A stretch of DNA of 64,000 nt from Puniceicoccales bacterium (GCA_031256995.1 JAIRPL010000047.1:83479-147478); one strand, 5' to 3'. Positions 27,545-37,945 are shown, numbered from the stretch's first letter. A program made the numbers and translations. The notes: generated by a model from the sequence alone, not told the origin.

Positions 27545-28000
27545 TCAAAGATTCCCGCGTTTTCCAAGAACGTACGCATCCGCCAATTTTCCGGATATCG
27601 CCTCCCCGTTCATGTCCAGCTGGATCAAGGCACCCTTGCCAATCCGGTAATGTGGCGGGATGCCTTTCGCATCCAAGAGGATGCGCGTTCCACCCTCGCT
27701 CCGGGAAAACTTCCCTGCCACGGTGAAATCACCTTCCGCGCGTCCCAAATAACGATAACGGAGCACATAGGTGGAATCCGCGTTCAGGGTTATTGTCACA
27801 TCGATCCCTGTGCCGCTTGCCGAGGGAATTTCCCCGGAATAGACACCGGCCCAATCCGAGCCGTTCTTGGGATCATGGATACTGGCGTCCGTGGAATCCG
27901 CCTTTCGACAATCCAGACATCCCGTTGCCAACAACATGAATGGCAACAACAATGAGGATGCGCAAAACAAGGAAAATATCGTGGTTCTTTTCATATTCAT
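27545..28000 (-). CDS. NlpE-like lipoprotein lacking the CxxC motif
   Basis: 151 residues. Signal peptide with LLATGC, cysteine probably lipidated. The mature part has DWAGVYSGEIP, then TITLNADSTYVLRYRYLG, matching the N-terminal barrel of NlpE (W-x-G-x-Y-x-G). In NlpE the loop after GxLP holds the CxxC pair; here it is IPSASGTGID with no cysteine. Two further cysteines (CLDC) are at the lipidation site. Role unknown; perhaps an envelope-stress or surface protein. Confidence 0.7.
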   Translation of the reverse strand: MNMKRTTIFSLFCASSLLLPFMLLATGCLDCRKADSTDASIHDPKNGSDWAGVYSGEIPSASGTGIDVTITLNADSTYVLRYRYLGRAEGDFTVAGKFSRSEGGTRILLDAKGIPPHYRIGKGALIQLDMNGEAISGKLADAYVLGKRGNL

Positions 28001-28032
28001 TTCGTGGAATTTTTAAGGAAAACTTTTGCCTC

Positions 28033-29975
28033 TCATGCCGTGCCACAGGGTTCATGCCGGCCAAAACCAAGCCTTCGCCCGATCTTTTCAAACACAGGCC
28101 GGGCATACAAGAAGAGCGTCCGAATCAAAAGGAAATAACCGAGCCAGAACGCGGGAACGGCGTAGCGATCGAGAGAAAACAGGCAAAAGGCATGCATCGC
28201 CAGAAATGAGAAAATCAGCAAGGAGCCAAACACGCCGAAGTAATCACGGCGCGCCACGCCGATTCCAAAGGAGAATGGCAATAGAATCAAAATGGCAAAA
28301 TGAATCCCCTTGTAGTGCCACAGCAGCGAAAACAAAAAAGAACCGATCGGACTACACACCGCGCGCGCCTCCCAGGAATCCGTGTATTTCGGGTCCCTGA
28401 TGCGTGTTTTCGCGTGACGCAGGTAAATCGTACCATCCACAAGGCCGATTGTCTCCTCCCCTCCTAATGCAAAGACAGAAAAGGTCCTCAGTGCCCGAGC
28501 AAGGCAATACATCGGATTTGATTTCCAAGCCTCGCCAAGGATAGCCAACCTTACCTCCGGATCTTGCGGAAGGTGAAGAAAATCTAAAACCGCCGATTGC
28601 GGAACGCCTCCTTTTCGTGGATCTTCAAAGAATTTCCCATGCCTTTCCCTAAGTTCAAGTTCGCGATACGCTTCGGAAACCTTGGGATCCTTGTAGTATC
28701 CCTCGGGAACCGCCAGATTTCTAACCACACCCCATTCCGTTTGAAACCCGGAGCACTTCATTGACTCTGAAAAATAGGAGAACATGAAAATCATGGAGAA
28801 GAATATCAGCGCGGCGGCAGTGACACATCGGCGATTGGAAAGAAAACCCGGATCGTCCTTCAAGAATCGAACGGGAAGAAAGGAAAAAACAGGACGGGCC
28901 AGAAAAAATATTCCCAGCGCCACAAAAACAGGCATGAAATTCTGTTTGATGTAGAAGGCAAAAACGCAGGAGAAAACGAGGAAGACAGCATTGGCGGGAG
29001 AAAAGCTTTCCGACGAGAAGAAACGCTCCAGCGCGAACACAACCAATGCAAGCGCGCAAAACAGGGCGCATTCATTGCCGACGATATGCTGACAGGCAAC
29101 AAGCGTTGGGGAAAAGGCAAGAAGACATAGGGCCAAGCAATATTGCCTTCCCCTGTCCGCGAAGGATTTTCCCATAAAGAACACGGCCAAAAGGATGAAA
29201 ATGCCATTCGCCAGCAAGGTGGACGCCGCATTCCCCCCAACCAACTCCCGCATGAATGCCAGGACGAACGAATACATGAACGGCCTGAAAAAATTCCAAT
29301 TCCGCCAATCCAGATCCTGCAGGACAAAAGAATTTTTAACCCAAGCCGCTCCGTCCGATCCGAGTTCAACCGGGAAAAGGCATCCGGCCAGCAGAAGAAA
29401 AACGGAAAAAATAAAAAACGCAAACCGCGCCTCTTTCAGGATTCCGTTTTCACGAAAAGCAAGCCGCCAAAAAGCCAGGAAAAAGGCGAAGAGAAGAGAA
29501 GAGAAGAGAAGAGAAGAGAAGAGCGCCACCCCTTCTCCGGGAAATCGGAAATTTGGAGGGTCAAAGACGAGCCGGCGCCCCCAACACAAATTCCATCCTC
29601 CAATTTGACTGGCCCTGAACTCCCGGCCTTTGCCGCGCCAGCCAGATCCTCGGAGCGCAAATCAAAGTAGAACGGAAGCAAACCTATTTTTCGATAAGTC
29701 CGAAAACCCTTTATTTTCACATCATCGAAAATATTCAACCTCAATCTCAAATTCTTTTCCCTTGGGATGGAAAATTTCTTCAGCTCGAATCCATTCACCG
29801 CCCCGATCCTCAGCATGGAATGCTCGCCCTGCCCTATTTTTCCATCCTCCGAGATGCGCGAAAGCATGATCTCCAGATTCTCGCAGGGCGTCCCCTCAAT
29901 TTCAAAAAAACGGCTTTCCCGCGAAAGAAAAAAGGCGGCCAGAAACGCAAGCACCGTGATGCACGCAATTTTCAT
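28033..29975 (-). pseudogene. Large membrane protein, copy 1, frameshifted in a CTCTT repeat (phase-OFF state)
   Basis: Same gene as 30135-32084 but split in two frames. The N-terminal part reads from ATG 29975 (signal anchor MKIACITVLAFLAAFF) to a stop at 29436 (179 residues); the C-terminal part is open from 29589 down to 28033. The break is exactly in a pentanucleotide tract at 29488-29523 with 7 units, where the intact copy has 9. Loss of one unit or gain of two would restore one frame of about 645 codons. All other sequence is intact on both sides, which argues for reversible switching rather than decay. Confidence 0.8.
29488..29523 (-). repeat. CTCTT pentanucleotide repeat, 7 units (out of frame)
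   Basis: Plus strand reads GAA, six times GAGAA, GAG: 36 bases, 7.2 copies of the 5-mer, read as CTCTT on the coding strand. It encodes LLFSS repeats at the start of the first core membrane helix. A 5-base unit shifts the frame with every single-unit slip. Confidence 0.95.
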
Positions 29976-30134
29976 CCCCCTCCCTAGAATCCGTTTGTGG
30001 GAACTCAAAGATCCCCGGATCCTCCTGAGCGGCAACAGCGAAGAATAAGTATTCTGAGTCATGCGAAAAGTGGTGGATCAAAAGACGTCGTGAATCACAA
30101 AAAATTATCGCCATTTAAAGAAAACCTTTGCTCT

Positions 30135-32084
30135 TCACGGCGGGCCACAGGGTTCATGCCGGCCCAAGCCAAGTCTTCGCCCGATCTTTTCAAACACAGG
30201 CCGGGCATACAAGAAGAGCGTCCGAATCAAAAGGAAATAACCGAGCCAGAACGCGGGAACGGCGTAGCGATCGTAAGAAAACAGACAAAAGGCATGCATC
30301 GCCAGGAATGAGAAAATCAGCAAGGAGCCAAACGCGCAGAAGTAATCACGGCGCACCACGCCGATCCCAAAGGAGAATGGCAATAAAATCAAAATGGCAA
30401 AATGAATCCCTTTGTAGTGCCACAGCAGCGAACAGTAAAAAGCTCCGATCGGGTTGCTCGCCGTGCGCACCTGCCAGGAATCCGCGAACTCCAACGTCAT
30501 GACGCGGGTTTTATGCCTCGCAAGAAAAAGCACTTCGGAAACAGACGACTTCACAGTTACATCGCCAAATGCAAAGGCGGGGAAAGCTTTCAATGCCCGA
30601 TCCAGACAATATGCCGGATTCTGTTTCCAAGCCTCGGTGAGAATATCATTTTGCCCGCTGTCAGGCGGACGGTTGAGAAAATCAAAGACCGCAGAATTGG
30701 GGATGCCTCCTTTTCGTGGATCTTCAAAGAATTTCCCATGCCTTTCCCTAAGTTCAAGTTCGCGATACGCATCGGAAACCTTGGGATCCTTGTAGTATCC
30801 CTCGGGAACCGCCAGATTTCTAACCACACCCCATTCCGTTTGAAACCCGGAGCGCTTCATTGACTCGGAAAAATAGGAGAACATGAAAATCATGGAGAAG
30901 AATATCAGCGCGGCGGCAGTGACACACCGGCGATTGGAAAGAAAACCCGGATCATCCTTCAAGAATCGAACGGGAAGAAAGGAAAAAACAGGACGGGCCA
31001 GAAAAAATATTCCCAGCGCCACAAAAACAGGCATGAAATTCTGTTTGATATAGAAGGCAAAAACGCAGGAGAAAACGAGGAAGACAGCATTGGCGGGAGA
31101 AAAGCTTTCCGACGAGAAGAAACGCTCCAGCGCGAACACAACCAACGCAAGCGCGCAAAACAGGGCACATTCATTGGCGACCAGATGCTGAAAGGCAACA
31201 AGCGTTGGGGAAAAGGCAAGAAGACATAGGGCCAGGCAATATTGCCTTCCCCTGTCCGCGAAAGATTTTCCCAGAAAGAATACGGCCAAAAGGATGAAAA
31301 TGCCATTCGCCAGCAAGGTGGACGCCGCGTTCCCCCCAGCCAACTCCCACATGGATGCCAGGACAAACGAATACATGAACGGCCTGAAAAAATTCCAATT
31401 TTGCCAATCCAGATTCTGCAGGACAAAAGAATTTCCAACCCAATACTTCCCGTCCCCTCCGAGGGTAACCGGGAAAAGGCATCCGGCCAGCAGAAGAAAA
31501 ACGGAAAAAATAAAAAACGGAAACCGCGCCTCTTTCAGGATTCCGTTTTCACGAAAAGCAAGCCGCCAAAAAGTCAGGAAAAAGGCGAAGAGAAGAGAAG
31601 AGAAGAGAAGAGAAGAGAAGAGAAGAGAAGAGCGCCACCCTTTCTCCGGGAAATCGGAAATTTGTAGGGTCAAAGACGAGCCGTCACCCCCAACACAAAT
31701 CCCATCCTCCAATTTGACCGGCCCTGAACTCCCGGCCTTTACCGCGCCAGCCAGATCCTCGGAGCGCAAATCAAAGTAGAACGGAAGCAAACCTATTTTT
31801 CGATAAGTCCGAAAACCTTTTATTTTCACATCATCCCAAATATACACCCTCAACCTCAAATTCTTTTCCCGTGGGATGGAAAATTTCTTCAGCTCGAATC
31901 CATTCACCGTCCCGATCCTCAGCATGGAAAACTCACCCTGCCCTATTTTTCCATCCTCCGAGATGCGCGAAAGGCTGATCTCCAGATTCTCGCACGGCGT
32001 TCCCTCAATTTCAAAAAAACGGCTTTCCCGCGAAAGAAAAAAGGCGGCCAAAAACGCAAGCACCGTGATGCACGCAATTTTCAT
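30135..32084 (-). CDS. Large polytopic membrane protein, copy 2 (phase-ON state); possible GT-C-type glycosyltransferase or polymerase
   Basis: 649 residues from ATG 32084, which has AAGGAGG just above it; the 29 codons above this ATG diverge faster between the two copies than the rest, supporting this start. N-terminal signal anchor, then a soluble region of about 130 residues, then about 10 membrane helices, a soluble loop (residues about 440-550), and two to three final helices (FAILILLPFSFGIGV, AFWLGYFLLIRTLFLY). The layout resembles polytopic glycosyltransferases or O-antigen polymerases, but I see no diagnostic motif. The CTCTT tract is in frame here. Confidence 0.7.
   Translation of the reverse strand: MKIACITVLAFLAAFFLSRESRFFEIEGTPCENLEISLSRISEDGKIGQGEFSMLRIGTVNGFELKKFSIPREKNLRLRVYIWDDVKIKGFRTYRKIGLLPFYFDLRSEDLAGAVKAGSSGPVKLEDGICVGGDGSSLTLQISDFPEKGWRSSLLFSSLLFSSLLFAFFLTFWRLAFRENGILKEARFPFFIFSVFLLLAGCLFPVTLGGDGKYWVGNSFVLQNLDWQNWNFFRPFMYSFVLASMWELAGGNAASTLLANGIFILLAVFFLGKSFADRGRQYCLALCLLAFSPTLVAFQHLVANECALFCALALVVFALERFFSSESFSPANAVFLVFSCVFAFYIKQNFMPVFVALGIFFLARPVFSFLPVRFLKDDPGFLSNRRCVTAAALIFFSMIFMFSYFSESMKRSGFQTEWGVVRNLAVPEGYYKDPKVSDAYRELELRERHGKFFEDPRKGGIPNSAVFDFLNRPPDSGQNDILTEAWKQNPAYCLDRALKAFPAFAFGDVTVKSSVSEVLFLARHKTRVMTLEFADSWQVRTASNPIGAFYCSLLWHYKGIHFAILILLPFSFGIGVVRRDYFCAFGSLLIFSFLAMHAFCLFSYDRYAVPAFWLGYFLLIRTLFLYARPVFEKIGRRLGLGRHEPCGPP
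31587..31632 (-). repeat. CTCTT pentanucleotide repeat, 9 units (in frame)
   Basis: 46 bases, 9.2 copies of the 5-mer. Ten bases longer than the tract in the other copy, exactly two units. Nine units is a multiple of three, so the frame is kept and the tract encodes SSLLFSSLLFSSLLF. Confidence 0.95.
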
Positions 32085-32330
32085 CCCCCTCCTTGGAATC
32101 TGTTTGTGGGAACACAAAGAGTCCCGGATCCTCCTGAGCGGTGCCAGCGAAGAATAAGTATTCTGAGTCATGCGAAAAAGTGATGGATCAAAAGACGTCG
32201 TGAATCACGAAAAATTTTTGCCAAAGGAAATGAAGGGAACGCCGGATGGCCGGATCAAAAAAACTATGAGAAATGGGCGGAAAATTCGCTCAAAAAACAA
32301 AGGAACCATCCGGCATGGCAGCACACAGGA

Positions 32331-33503
32331 TCAAACCAGCGAAAATTCGGAGGAGAATTCGTTGATCTGGCGCCGGGTGAAGGAGCGGATGTCCTCCGAA
32401 GACGCCTGGGAATTGGAGGAGAAATCCCCCCCGGCCCGCCCACAACAATGCAAATACCAGGCGACGGTCTTCTCGATGGTTTGTTGAAAATCCCAAGTGG
32501 GTTTCCAACGAAGAAGATGCCTGGCCTTGTCTATGGCAAGGTTAAGAAGGCCCGCCTCGTGCGGGGCATTTTGCGCGGATGCGAGCGACAGCGCCCCGGG
32601 CCAATGGCGAAGAATCCCACGGACGAGAGTCTCCACGTCGCGATTGGAATCAAGCGACGGACCGAAGTTGAAGGCACCCTCAAGGGCACAAGGACGATGC
32701 GACGAAGGACGCGCGCCAGCGGAACCGGAGGCGCACCCAGGCTGCAGAACTTCCCAAAGACGCTGTGCAAGAAGAAGATACGCAGACAGAGGCTCAAGGA
32801 CATGCTGCCAGGGACGCGTTGAGCGCGGATTGCGAACGCAAATGGGTTCGCCCTTCGCAAGGGCACGGATGGCGTCAGGCACGATGCGGTCGGACGCCCA
32901 ATCCCCTCCTCCGAGCACATTTCCCGCGCGTGCGGTTGCAACGGCCACAGGAGAGTCCGCCCCCCAGAAAGAACGTCGCCAGGAGGCCGTCACAAGCTCG
33001 GCGCAACCCTTGCTGGCGCTGTAGGGATCATGGCCGCCCATGGGATCGTCCTCCCTGTAGCCGTGCATCCACTCCCGGTTCTCATAACATTTGTCCGTCG
33101 TGACAACCACGACCGCGCAGCGATGTCCGGAGCGGCGGACGGCATCAAGCAAATGGACGGTTCCAAGAACATTTGTGGAGAACGTCTCGACAGGAATCTC
33201 GTAGGACAGGCGCACGAGGGGCTGCGCGGCCAGATGGAAGACAATCCGCGGCTTGCAACGCCCAATGGCATCGGCAAGGGCGCCGGCATCACGCACATCC
33301 CCGCGCAAATCAGCATGGATCCGCGACGCAAGCCCAAGCTGGTCAAAAAGGGACGGAGTGGTCGGCGGCGGCAAGGCAAAGCCGGTGACCCGCGCGCCAA
33401 GCAGGAGCAGCCATTCGCAAAGCCAGGCTCCCTTGAACCCGGTGTGCCCGGTCACAAAAACATCGCAATCCCTGTAGACGGAAAACGGCGGCGCATGCGC
33501 CAC
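32331..33503 (-). CDS. rfbG: CDP-glucose 4,6-dehydratase
   Basis: NAD-dependent short-chain dehydratase making CDP-4-keto-6-deoxyglucose for dideoxy- or branched sugars. VFVTGHTGFKGAWLCEWLL is the NAD loop in the form typical of RfbG; LAAQPLVRLSYEIPVETF, VVTTDKCYENREW, YREDDPMGGHDPYSASKG (catalytic YxxxK) and ARAGNVLGGGDWA follow. GTG 33503 is chosen: it sits 5 bases after GGAGG and gives the short N-terminus normal for the family; the frame is open to 33737 with an ATG at 33620. 390 residues. No cytidylyltransferase (rfbF) or rfbH partner is nearby. First gene of the island. Confidence 0.9.
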   Translation of the reverse strand: MAHAPPFSVYRDCDVFVTGHTGFKGAWLCEWLLLLGARVTGFALPPPTTPSLFDQLGLASRIHADLRGDVRDAGALADAIGRCKPRIVFHLAAQPLVRLSYEIPVETFSTNVLGTVHLLDAVRRSGHRCAVVVVTTDKCYENREWMHGYREDDPMGGHDPYSASKGCAELVTASWRRSFWGADSPVAVATARAGNVLGGGDWASDRIVPDAIRALAKGEPICVRNPRSTRPWQHVLEPLSAYLLLAQRLWEVLQPGCASGSAGARPSSHRPCALEGAFNFGPSLDSNRDVETLVRGILRHWPGALSLASAQNAPHEAGLLNLAIDKARHLLRWKPTWDFQQTIEKTVAWYLHCCGRAGGDFSSNSQASSEDIRSFTRRQINEFSSEFSLV

Positions 33504-33508
33504 GCCCC

Positions 33509-33513
33509 CCTCC
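33509..33513 (-). promoter_or_regulatory. Ribosome-binding site fixing the rfbG start
   Basis: GGAGG on the minus strand, five bases before GTG 33503. Most genes in the window have no recognisable Shine-Dalgarno, so this match is informative. Confidence 0.6.
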
Positions 33514-33518
33514 GCACC

Positions 33519-33530
33519 CAAGCTACCGCC
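33519..33530 (-). promoter_or_regulatory. ops-like element (RfaH/NusG-paralogue recruitment) candidate
   Basis: Minus strand reads GGCGGTAGCTTG, matching 11 of 12 bases of the enterobacterial ops consensus GGCGGTAGCGTG. It lies in transcription direction, 15 bases before the rfbG start, at the head of a one-direction operon of about 22 kb, where such an element would be expected. If rfbG starts at the upstream ATG it would be coding sequence instead. Confidence 0.3.
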
Positions 33531-33856
33531 ATCAACGGAGCGCCGTGGCGCCTGTCCGTTTTGCCCATGAAGACTCGCCCCAGCGTCGCTGACGCGGCCT
33601 TGAAAAATTTGTTTTTCCATTGGAAATGGATGCGAGGAGGCTGTTTCGGAACCACGTCGATGGCAAGACATTATGCCGGATGAAAGCCGTGGCACGGGGC
33701 GGGCGGACGTAACCTGGACCCCATGCGCGCGCTCCATTAATTTTTATCCTAAAAACGCGAAATGCTTCCCTCGGCCCGATTTGGGGCATCAGCCCTGTTC
33801 ACGCGAAAGAAGCGAAAAGGATTGTCGCAGGATCTCACAATGACGGGGCAAAAACC

Positions 33857-36800
33857 TCAGGACGGGGAAAGGTTCGCGGCGAGATTCTTGCGGGCGGCGG
33901 CCACGGAAACACCCTTGCGATGCGCATAGTCGGCAAGCTGGTCCTCGCCGATGGCGCCTATTGGAAAATAGCGCGATTCGGGATGCGCAAAAACAAGGCC
34001 GCATGTGGATGCCTGCGGACGCATCATGCAGGTCTCGGTGAGGGTGACGCCAATCCGGGCATCCGGCGCAAGAAGGCGCCAAAGGGCGCGTTTCTCCGTG
34101 TGGTCGGGGAGGATGGGGTAGCCGATGGCGGGCCGGATCCCGACGGTCTTTCCGACCCCGCGGGCGGGCGGCTCCTGCGCGCCCACAGGCTGGCCCACGA
34201 TCTGGCAATCCGGCCGCCCGACGCCGCCGGGCACCCCCCAGTAGTCGCGAAGAATGCGGGCATGCAGCCATGCGGTCGCGGCCTCGGCAAAACGGATGTT
34301 GAGCGTCTGGACAAGCAGCGCGCGATAGGGATCGCCGGCGTCTTTGAGGGCGGTGGCATGCTCCTCAATCTCGTTCCCCGTGGTGACCACAAAAGTGCCA
34401 AGGTAATCCGGCCGCGCCGGGTCGAGAAAATCGGCGGGTGAAAACGCGAAAAATCCATCGGCGCCTGGCCTGGCGGACGCCTGAGGCGGCGTTTGCGAGG
34501 AAGTCTCCAACGCCGCCCCCGCGCCGCCCGCCGCGCCATTTTCCCCATTCCGGGCGACGCATTGCTGGCGGAGGAAGTGAAACGCCGCCAGGGGGGGGGA
34601 GGCCATCGTCCCGGCATCGGCAGGCGTGGCGTGCAAATAAACGCTGTCGCCATGGCGCCGGGCGGGGTGGATGCCAAAAACCCCGCGCGGGCGGAGGCGC
34701 CCGTTCGCAAGAATGTCATCCAGCTCGCGCATGGCGTCGGCATGAAGCTGGCGCGCCGCCTCGCCCTTCTCCGGATCGTCCAGGATGCGGGGATGGGCGC
34801 CACCCAGCCTCCATGCGTAAAAAAACATGCGCCAGTCAAGAAGCGGCAGGAGCGCGGCGGGCGGGATGTCGACGCCATGGATGCCGGGAACTCGCGGAAC
34901 GACGGGGGGATGGGCGGCGAAATCGGGGACAAAGGCCCGCGCCCGCGCCTCTTCCAACGAAAGAAGCCTGGAGGAAAGGGACGGCGGCCTGCCACCCGCG
35001 CAGGCGGCGGCCGATCCGCCGGGCGGCGCGATTCCGGAGACCGGCGCGCCCCCCGGCCCGGGCGCAACGGGAGCGGCCGGCGCCACGGACGCGCCCCCGT
35101 TCCCGGCGCAAAGGGCGGCCTGCGCGGACCGGACGGAGGCGAAGGCCTCCGCACGGGTGGCAGGATTGAGCAGGGGGGCGTAGGCGGCGGACACAAGCGA
35201 GGCATCCGCCGTGTGGACGACGACCCCGGCGGGATACAGCGGAGCGAGCTTGAGGGCGGCGTGGAGCCTGGAGGTGGTCGCGCCCCCCACGGCCAGTGGA
35301 ATGGTGAAGCCCTGGCGCTGCATCTCGGCGGCAACGCGGGCCATCTCATCCAAGGACGGCGTGATGAGTCCGGAAAGCGCCACGATGTCGGCATTCTCCC
35401 GGCGCGCGGCCTCAAGGATCGTCTCGCATGGCACCATGACGCCGAGGTCGACAACACGGTAGCCATTGCACTGAAGGACAAGCCCGACGATGTTCTTCCC
35501 GATGTCGTGGACATCGCCCTTGACGGTGGCAAGGACGACCGTCGGTTGCCGGAGGGCCGGCGCGGCGGCATCCGCCCGCGTCTCCATGTGGGGGGCAAGC
35601 ACGGAGACGGCCTGCTTCATCACACGGGCGGACTTGACGACCTGCGGGAGGAACATTTTGCCCGCGCCAAAGAGTTCGCCGACAACCTTCATGCCCTCCA
35701 TCAGCGGCCCCTCGATGACGGACAACGGGCGCCCCAGCGCAAGGCGCGCCTCCTCAATGTCGGCCGCCACATGGTCGGTGACGCCATGAACGAGGGCATG
35801 GGCGATGCGCGCGGAAAATGGCTGCGCGCGCCACCCGGCGTCCGGCGCGCCAACGGCCACGCCGCCCGTCGCGGCGCCCCCCCCCTCCTCCGCCTTCCGG
35901 TTGAAGCGCGGGGCGGCGGCGGCAAGGCGCTCGGTCGCATCCGGCCGCCGGTTGAGCAGCACGTCCTCGACGAGGGCCAACAGCTCCGGCTCGACATCGG
36001 CGTAGTCCACAAGCAGGCCCGGGTTGACGATGGCCATGTCCATCCCGGCGGCGACGGCGTGGTGAAGGAAGGCCGCGTGCATGGCCTCGCGCACGGGATT
36101 GTTGCCCCGGAACGCAAAGGAGACGTTGGACAGGCCCCCGGAATAGCGCGCGAACGGCAGGCGCTGGCGCAGCACGCGGATGGCCTCGACGAAGTCCACG
36201 GCATAGCTGGCATGCTCCTCGATGCCCGTGCCCACGGTGAGCACGTTGCAGTCAAAGACGATGTCCTCCGCGGGGAAACCATCGGCGACGAGCAGCCCGT
36301 AGGCCCGCTCGCAGACACGGACCTTGTCGGCAAGCGTCGCGGCCTGCCCCCGCTCGTCAAAGGCCATGACAACCGCCGCGGCCCCGTGGCGCCGCAGCAG
36401 GCGCGCGCGCCGCAGGAAGGACGCCTCGCCCTCCTTCAACGAAATGGAGTTGGCGATGCATTTCCCCGGCACGCAGCGCAGGCCGGCCTCGATCACCTCC
36501 CATTTCGAGCTGTCGAGCATGAGCGGCACGCGCGCAATGTCAGGCTCGGCCGCCAGCAGGTTCAGGAAACGCGTCATGCAGGCCGGCCCGTCGAGCAATC
36601 CCTCGTCAAAATTGATGTCGAGCACATGCGCCCCGGCGGACACCTGCTGGCGCGCGATGCCAAGCGCGGCATTGAAATCGCCGGCGGCGACAAGCTTCCT
36701 GAACCTTGGCGAGCCGGTGACATTGGTCCGTTCGCCGACAAGGACAAACGGGGCGGCGGTCCGCCCGGGACCGGCGTCCGCCACGCGCCCCGTCTCGGCC

Positions 36801-37945
36801 GCCCACGGACTCCCCTGCGGCGCCGAATACGCCACGTTGAAGGCCTCCAGGCCGCTCATGCGCAGGGCGCCCGCAAGTACGGGCGGCGTGCGCGGGGCAT
36901 GCCGCTCGGTGGCCCGACGGATGGCGCGGATATGCGCGGGAGTCGTGCCGCAGCAGCCGCCGAGGATGTTCACCAGCCCCGCGCGGGAAAACTCGCGCAG
37001 CGCCATCGCCGTGTCCTCCGGCCCCTCGGGGAAGCCGCCCGGCGCGAGCGGATCGGGAAGGCCCGCGTTGGGATGGCAGGACACCAGGCAATCCGCCTTG
37101 GCCGCCAGCTCCTCGATGAACGGGCGCATGGCCGCCGCGCCCATCGCGCAATTCATCCCCACGGCGAGCGGCCTGGCGTGTCGCACGCTGTTCCAGAAGG
37201 CCTCCGTGGTCTGCCCCGTCAACGTGCGCCCCGACTGGTCGGCCAGCGTGCCCGAGATGATGACGGGGACGCGCCAGCCGCGCGCGGCAAACTCCTCGTC
37301 AAAGGCAAACAGGGCCGCCTTGGCGTTGAGCGTGTCAAAGATGGTCTCAAGCAGGAGCAGGTCCGCCCCCCCCTCAAGCAGCGCGGCGGCCTGCTCGCGG
37401 TAGGCCTCGCGCAGCTCGTCGAAGGTGATTTCCCGCGCGCCCGGGTCATCCACGTCGCGCGAGAGCGAAAGCGTCCTGCCCGTCGGCCCGACGTCCCCCG
37501 CCACCCAGCATTCGCGGGGCGCCCCGGCGGACAGCGCCTTTTCCTCCGCCTCGCGCGCGGCCGCGGCGGCCAGGCGCGCGGCCTCGAAGTTGATCTCCCG
37601 CGCGACATCCCCCAACCCATACTCGGCCTGGGCCACGCGCGTCGCCGAGAACGTGTTTGTCTTCGTGATGTCGGCGCCGGCCTCAAAATAGTCCCGGTGT
37701 GTCTCGCGGACGGCGTCCGGTTGCGTGAGCACCAGCACGTCGTAGTTTCCACGGATCTCACGCCCATGCCCGGCAAAACGGGCGCCGCGAAAGTCGGCCT
37801 CGTCAAACCCGCGCCGCTGCAACAGCGCCCCCCATGATCCGTCCAGATAGCCGATGCGGGTGCGCAGGAGCGCCTCAAGCCGGCGCCCTTTCTCGGAAAG
37901 AGGGAGCTTGTGTGTGGAGGAAATGTTGGCGGTGAGTTCCGTCAT
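33857..37945 (-). CDS. metH: Cobalamin-dependent methionine synthase
   Basis: Transfers methyl from 5-methyltetrahydrofolate through cob(I)alamin to homocysteine. 1362 residues, all four modules present: homocysteine domain (zinc cysteines in GMNCAMG and [14 protein letters not shown], the latter near residue 325), pterin domain ([10 protein letters not shown], about 390-650), cobalamin domain with GDVHDIG near 808 (lower axial His) and VGGATTSR, and an AdoMet reactivation domain (about 1010-1362) with [14 protein letters not shown] and RYFPIG. Alanine/glycine/proline-rich inserts in two places explain the extra length over the usual 1230. ATG 37945 preferred; a long antisense ORF is a GC artefact. 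Confidence 0.96.
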   Translation of the reverse strand: MTELTANISSTHKLPLSEKGRRLEALLRTRIGYLDGSWGALLQRRGFDEADFRGARFAGHGREIRGNYDVLVLTQPDAVRETHRDYFEAGADITKTNTFSATRVAQAEYGLGDVAREINFEAARLAAAAAREAEEKALSAGAPRECWVAGDVGPTGRTLSLSRDVDDPGAREITFDELREAYREQAAALLEGGADLLLLETIFDTLNAKAALFAFDEEFAARGWRVPVIISGTLADQSGRTLTGQTTEAFWNSVRHARPLAVGMNCAMGAAAMRPFIEELAAKADCLVSCHPNAGLPDPLAPGGFPEGPEDTAMALREFSRAGLVNILGGCCGTTPAHIRAIRRATERHAPRTPPVLAGALRMSGLEAFNVAYSAPQGSPWAAETGRVADAGPGRTAAPFVLVGERTNVTGSPRFRKLVAAGDFNAALGIARQQVSAGAHVLDINFDEGLLDGPACMTRFLNLLAAEPDIARVPLMLDSSKWEVIEAGLRCVPGKCIANSISLKEGEASFLRRARLLRRHGAAAVVMAFDERGQAATLADKVRVCERAYGLLVADGFPAEDIVFDCNVLTVGTGIEEHASYAVDFVEAIRVLRQRLPFARYSGGLSNVSFAFRGNNPVREAMHAAFLHHAVAAGMDMAIVNPGLLVDYADVEPELLALVEDVLLNRRPDATERLAAAAPRFNRKAEEGGGAATGGVAVGAPDAGWRAQPFSARIAHALVHGVTDHVAADIEEARLALGRPLSVIEGPLMEGMKVVGELFGAGKMFLPQVVKSARVMKQAVSVLAPHMETRADAAAPALRQPTVVLATVKGDVHDIGKNIVGLVLQCNGYRVVDLGVMVPCETILEAARRENADIVALSGLITPSLDEMARVAAEMQRQGFTIPLAVGGATTSRLHAALKLAPLYPAGVVVHTADASLVSAAYAPLLNPATRAEAFASVRSAQAALCAGNGGASVAPAAPVAPGPGGAPVSGIAPPGGSAAACAGGRPPSLSSRLLSLEEARARAFVPDFAAHPPVVPRVPGIHGVDIPPAALLPLLDWRMFFYAWRLGGAHPRILDDPEKGEAARQLHADAMRELDDILANGRLRPRGVFGIHPARRHGDSVYLHATPADAGTMASPPLAAFHFLRQQCVARNGENGAAGGAGAALETSSQTPPQASARPGADGFFAFSPADFLDPARPDYLGTFVVTTGNEIEEHATALKDAGDPYRALLVQTLNIRFAEAATAWLHARILRDYWGVPGGVGRPDCQIVGQPVGAQEPPARGVGKTVGIRPAIGYPILPDHTEKRALWRLLAPDARIGVTLTETCMMRPQASTCGLVFAHPESRYFPIGAIGEDQLADYAHRKGVSVAAARKNLAANLSPS

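Larger units (their letters stand above)
28033..30107 (-). repeat. Large tandem duplication, copy 1
   Basis: About 2.1 kb, directly repeated at 30135-32215. Both gene and about 45 bases above the ORF (GTGATGGATCAAAAGACGTC type sequence) are shared. Bases about 28331-28606 are strongly divergent from the partner (30432-30706). Confidence 0.9.
30135..32215 (-). repeat. Large tandem duplication, copy 2
   Basis: Partner of 28033-30107, same orientation; the divergent core is 30432-30706. Confidence 0.9.
33504..33856. other. Leader region between metH and the polysaccharide operon
   Basis: 353 bases between the metH stop and rfbG. If rfbG starts at 33503 this is the untranslated leader and promoter region of the whole island. 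It includes an A/T-rich patch around 33736-33760 that could be a -10 region and an ops-like 12-mer next to the start codon. No terminator for metH is evident. Confidence 0.5.

Noticed and set aside
32241..32314. GCCGGATGG/CCATCCGGC 9-bp inverted repeat between rfbG and the membrane-protein gene
   Set aside because: The arms are 56 bases apart and no T-run or flanking duplication supports a terminator or insertion sequence.
34600..35890. C9 homopolymers in metH (near 34592 and 35878) as phase-variable tracts
   Set aside because: Homopolymers of this length occur by chance in such GC-rich coding sequence, metH is intact and housekeeping, and there is no second copy with a different length to compare.
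34493..37837. 1114-residue open frame antisense to metH
   Set aside because: Arginine/glycine-rich composition with no domain signature; it mirrors the GC-rich third-position bias of metH, whose motifs are complete on the other strand.
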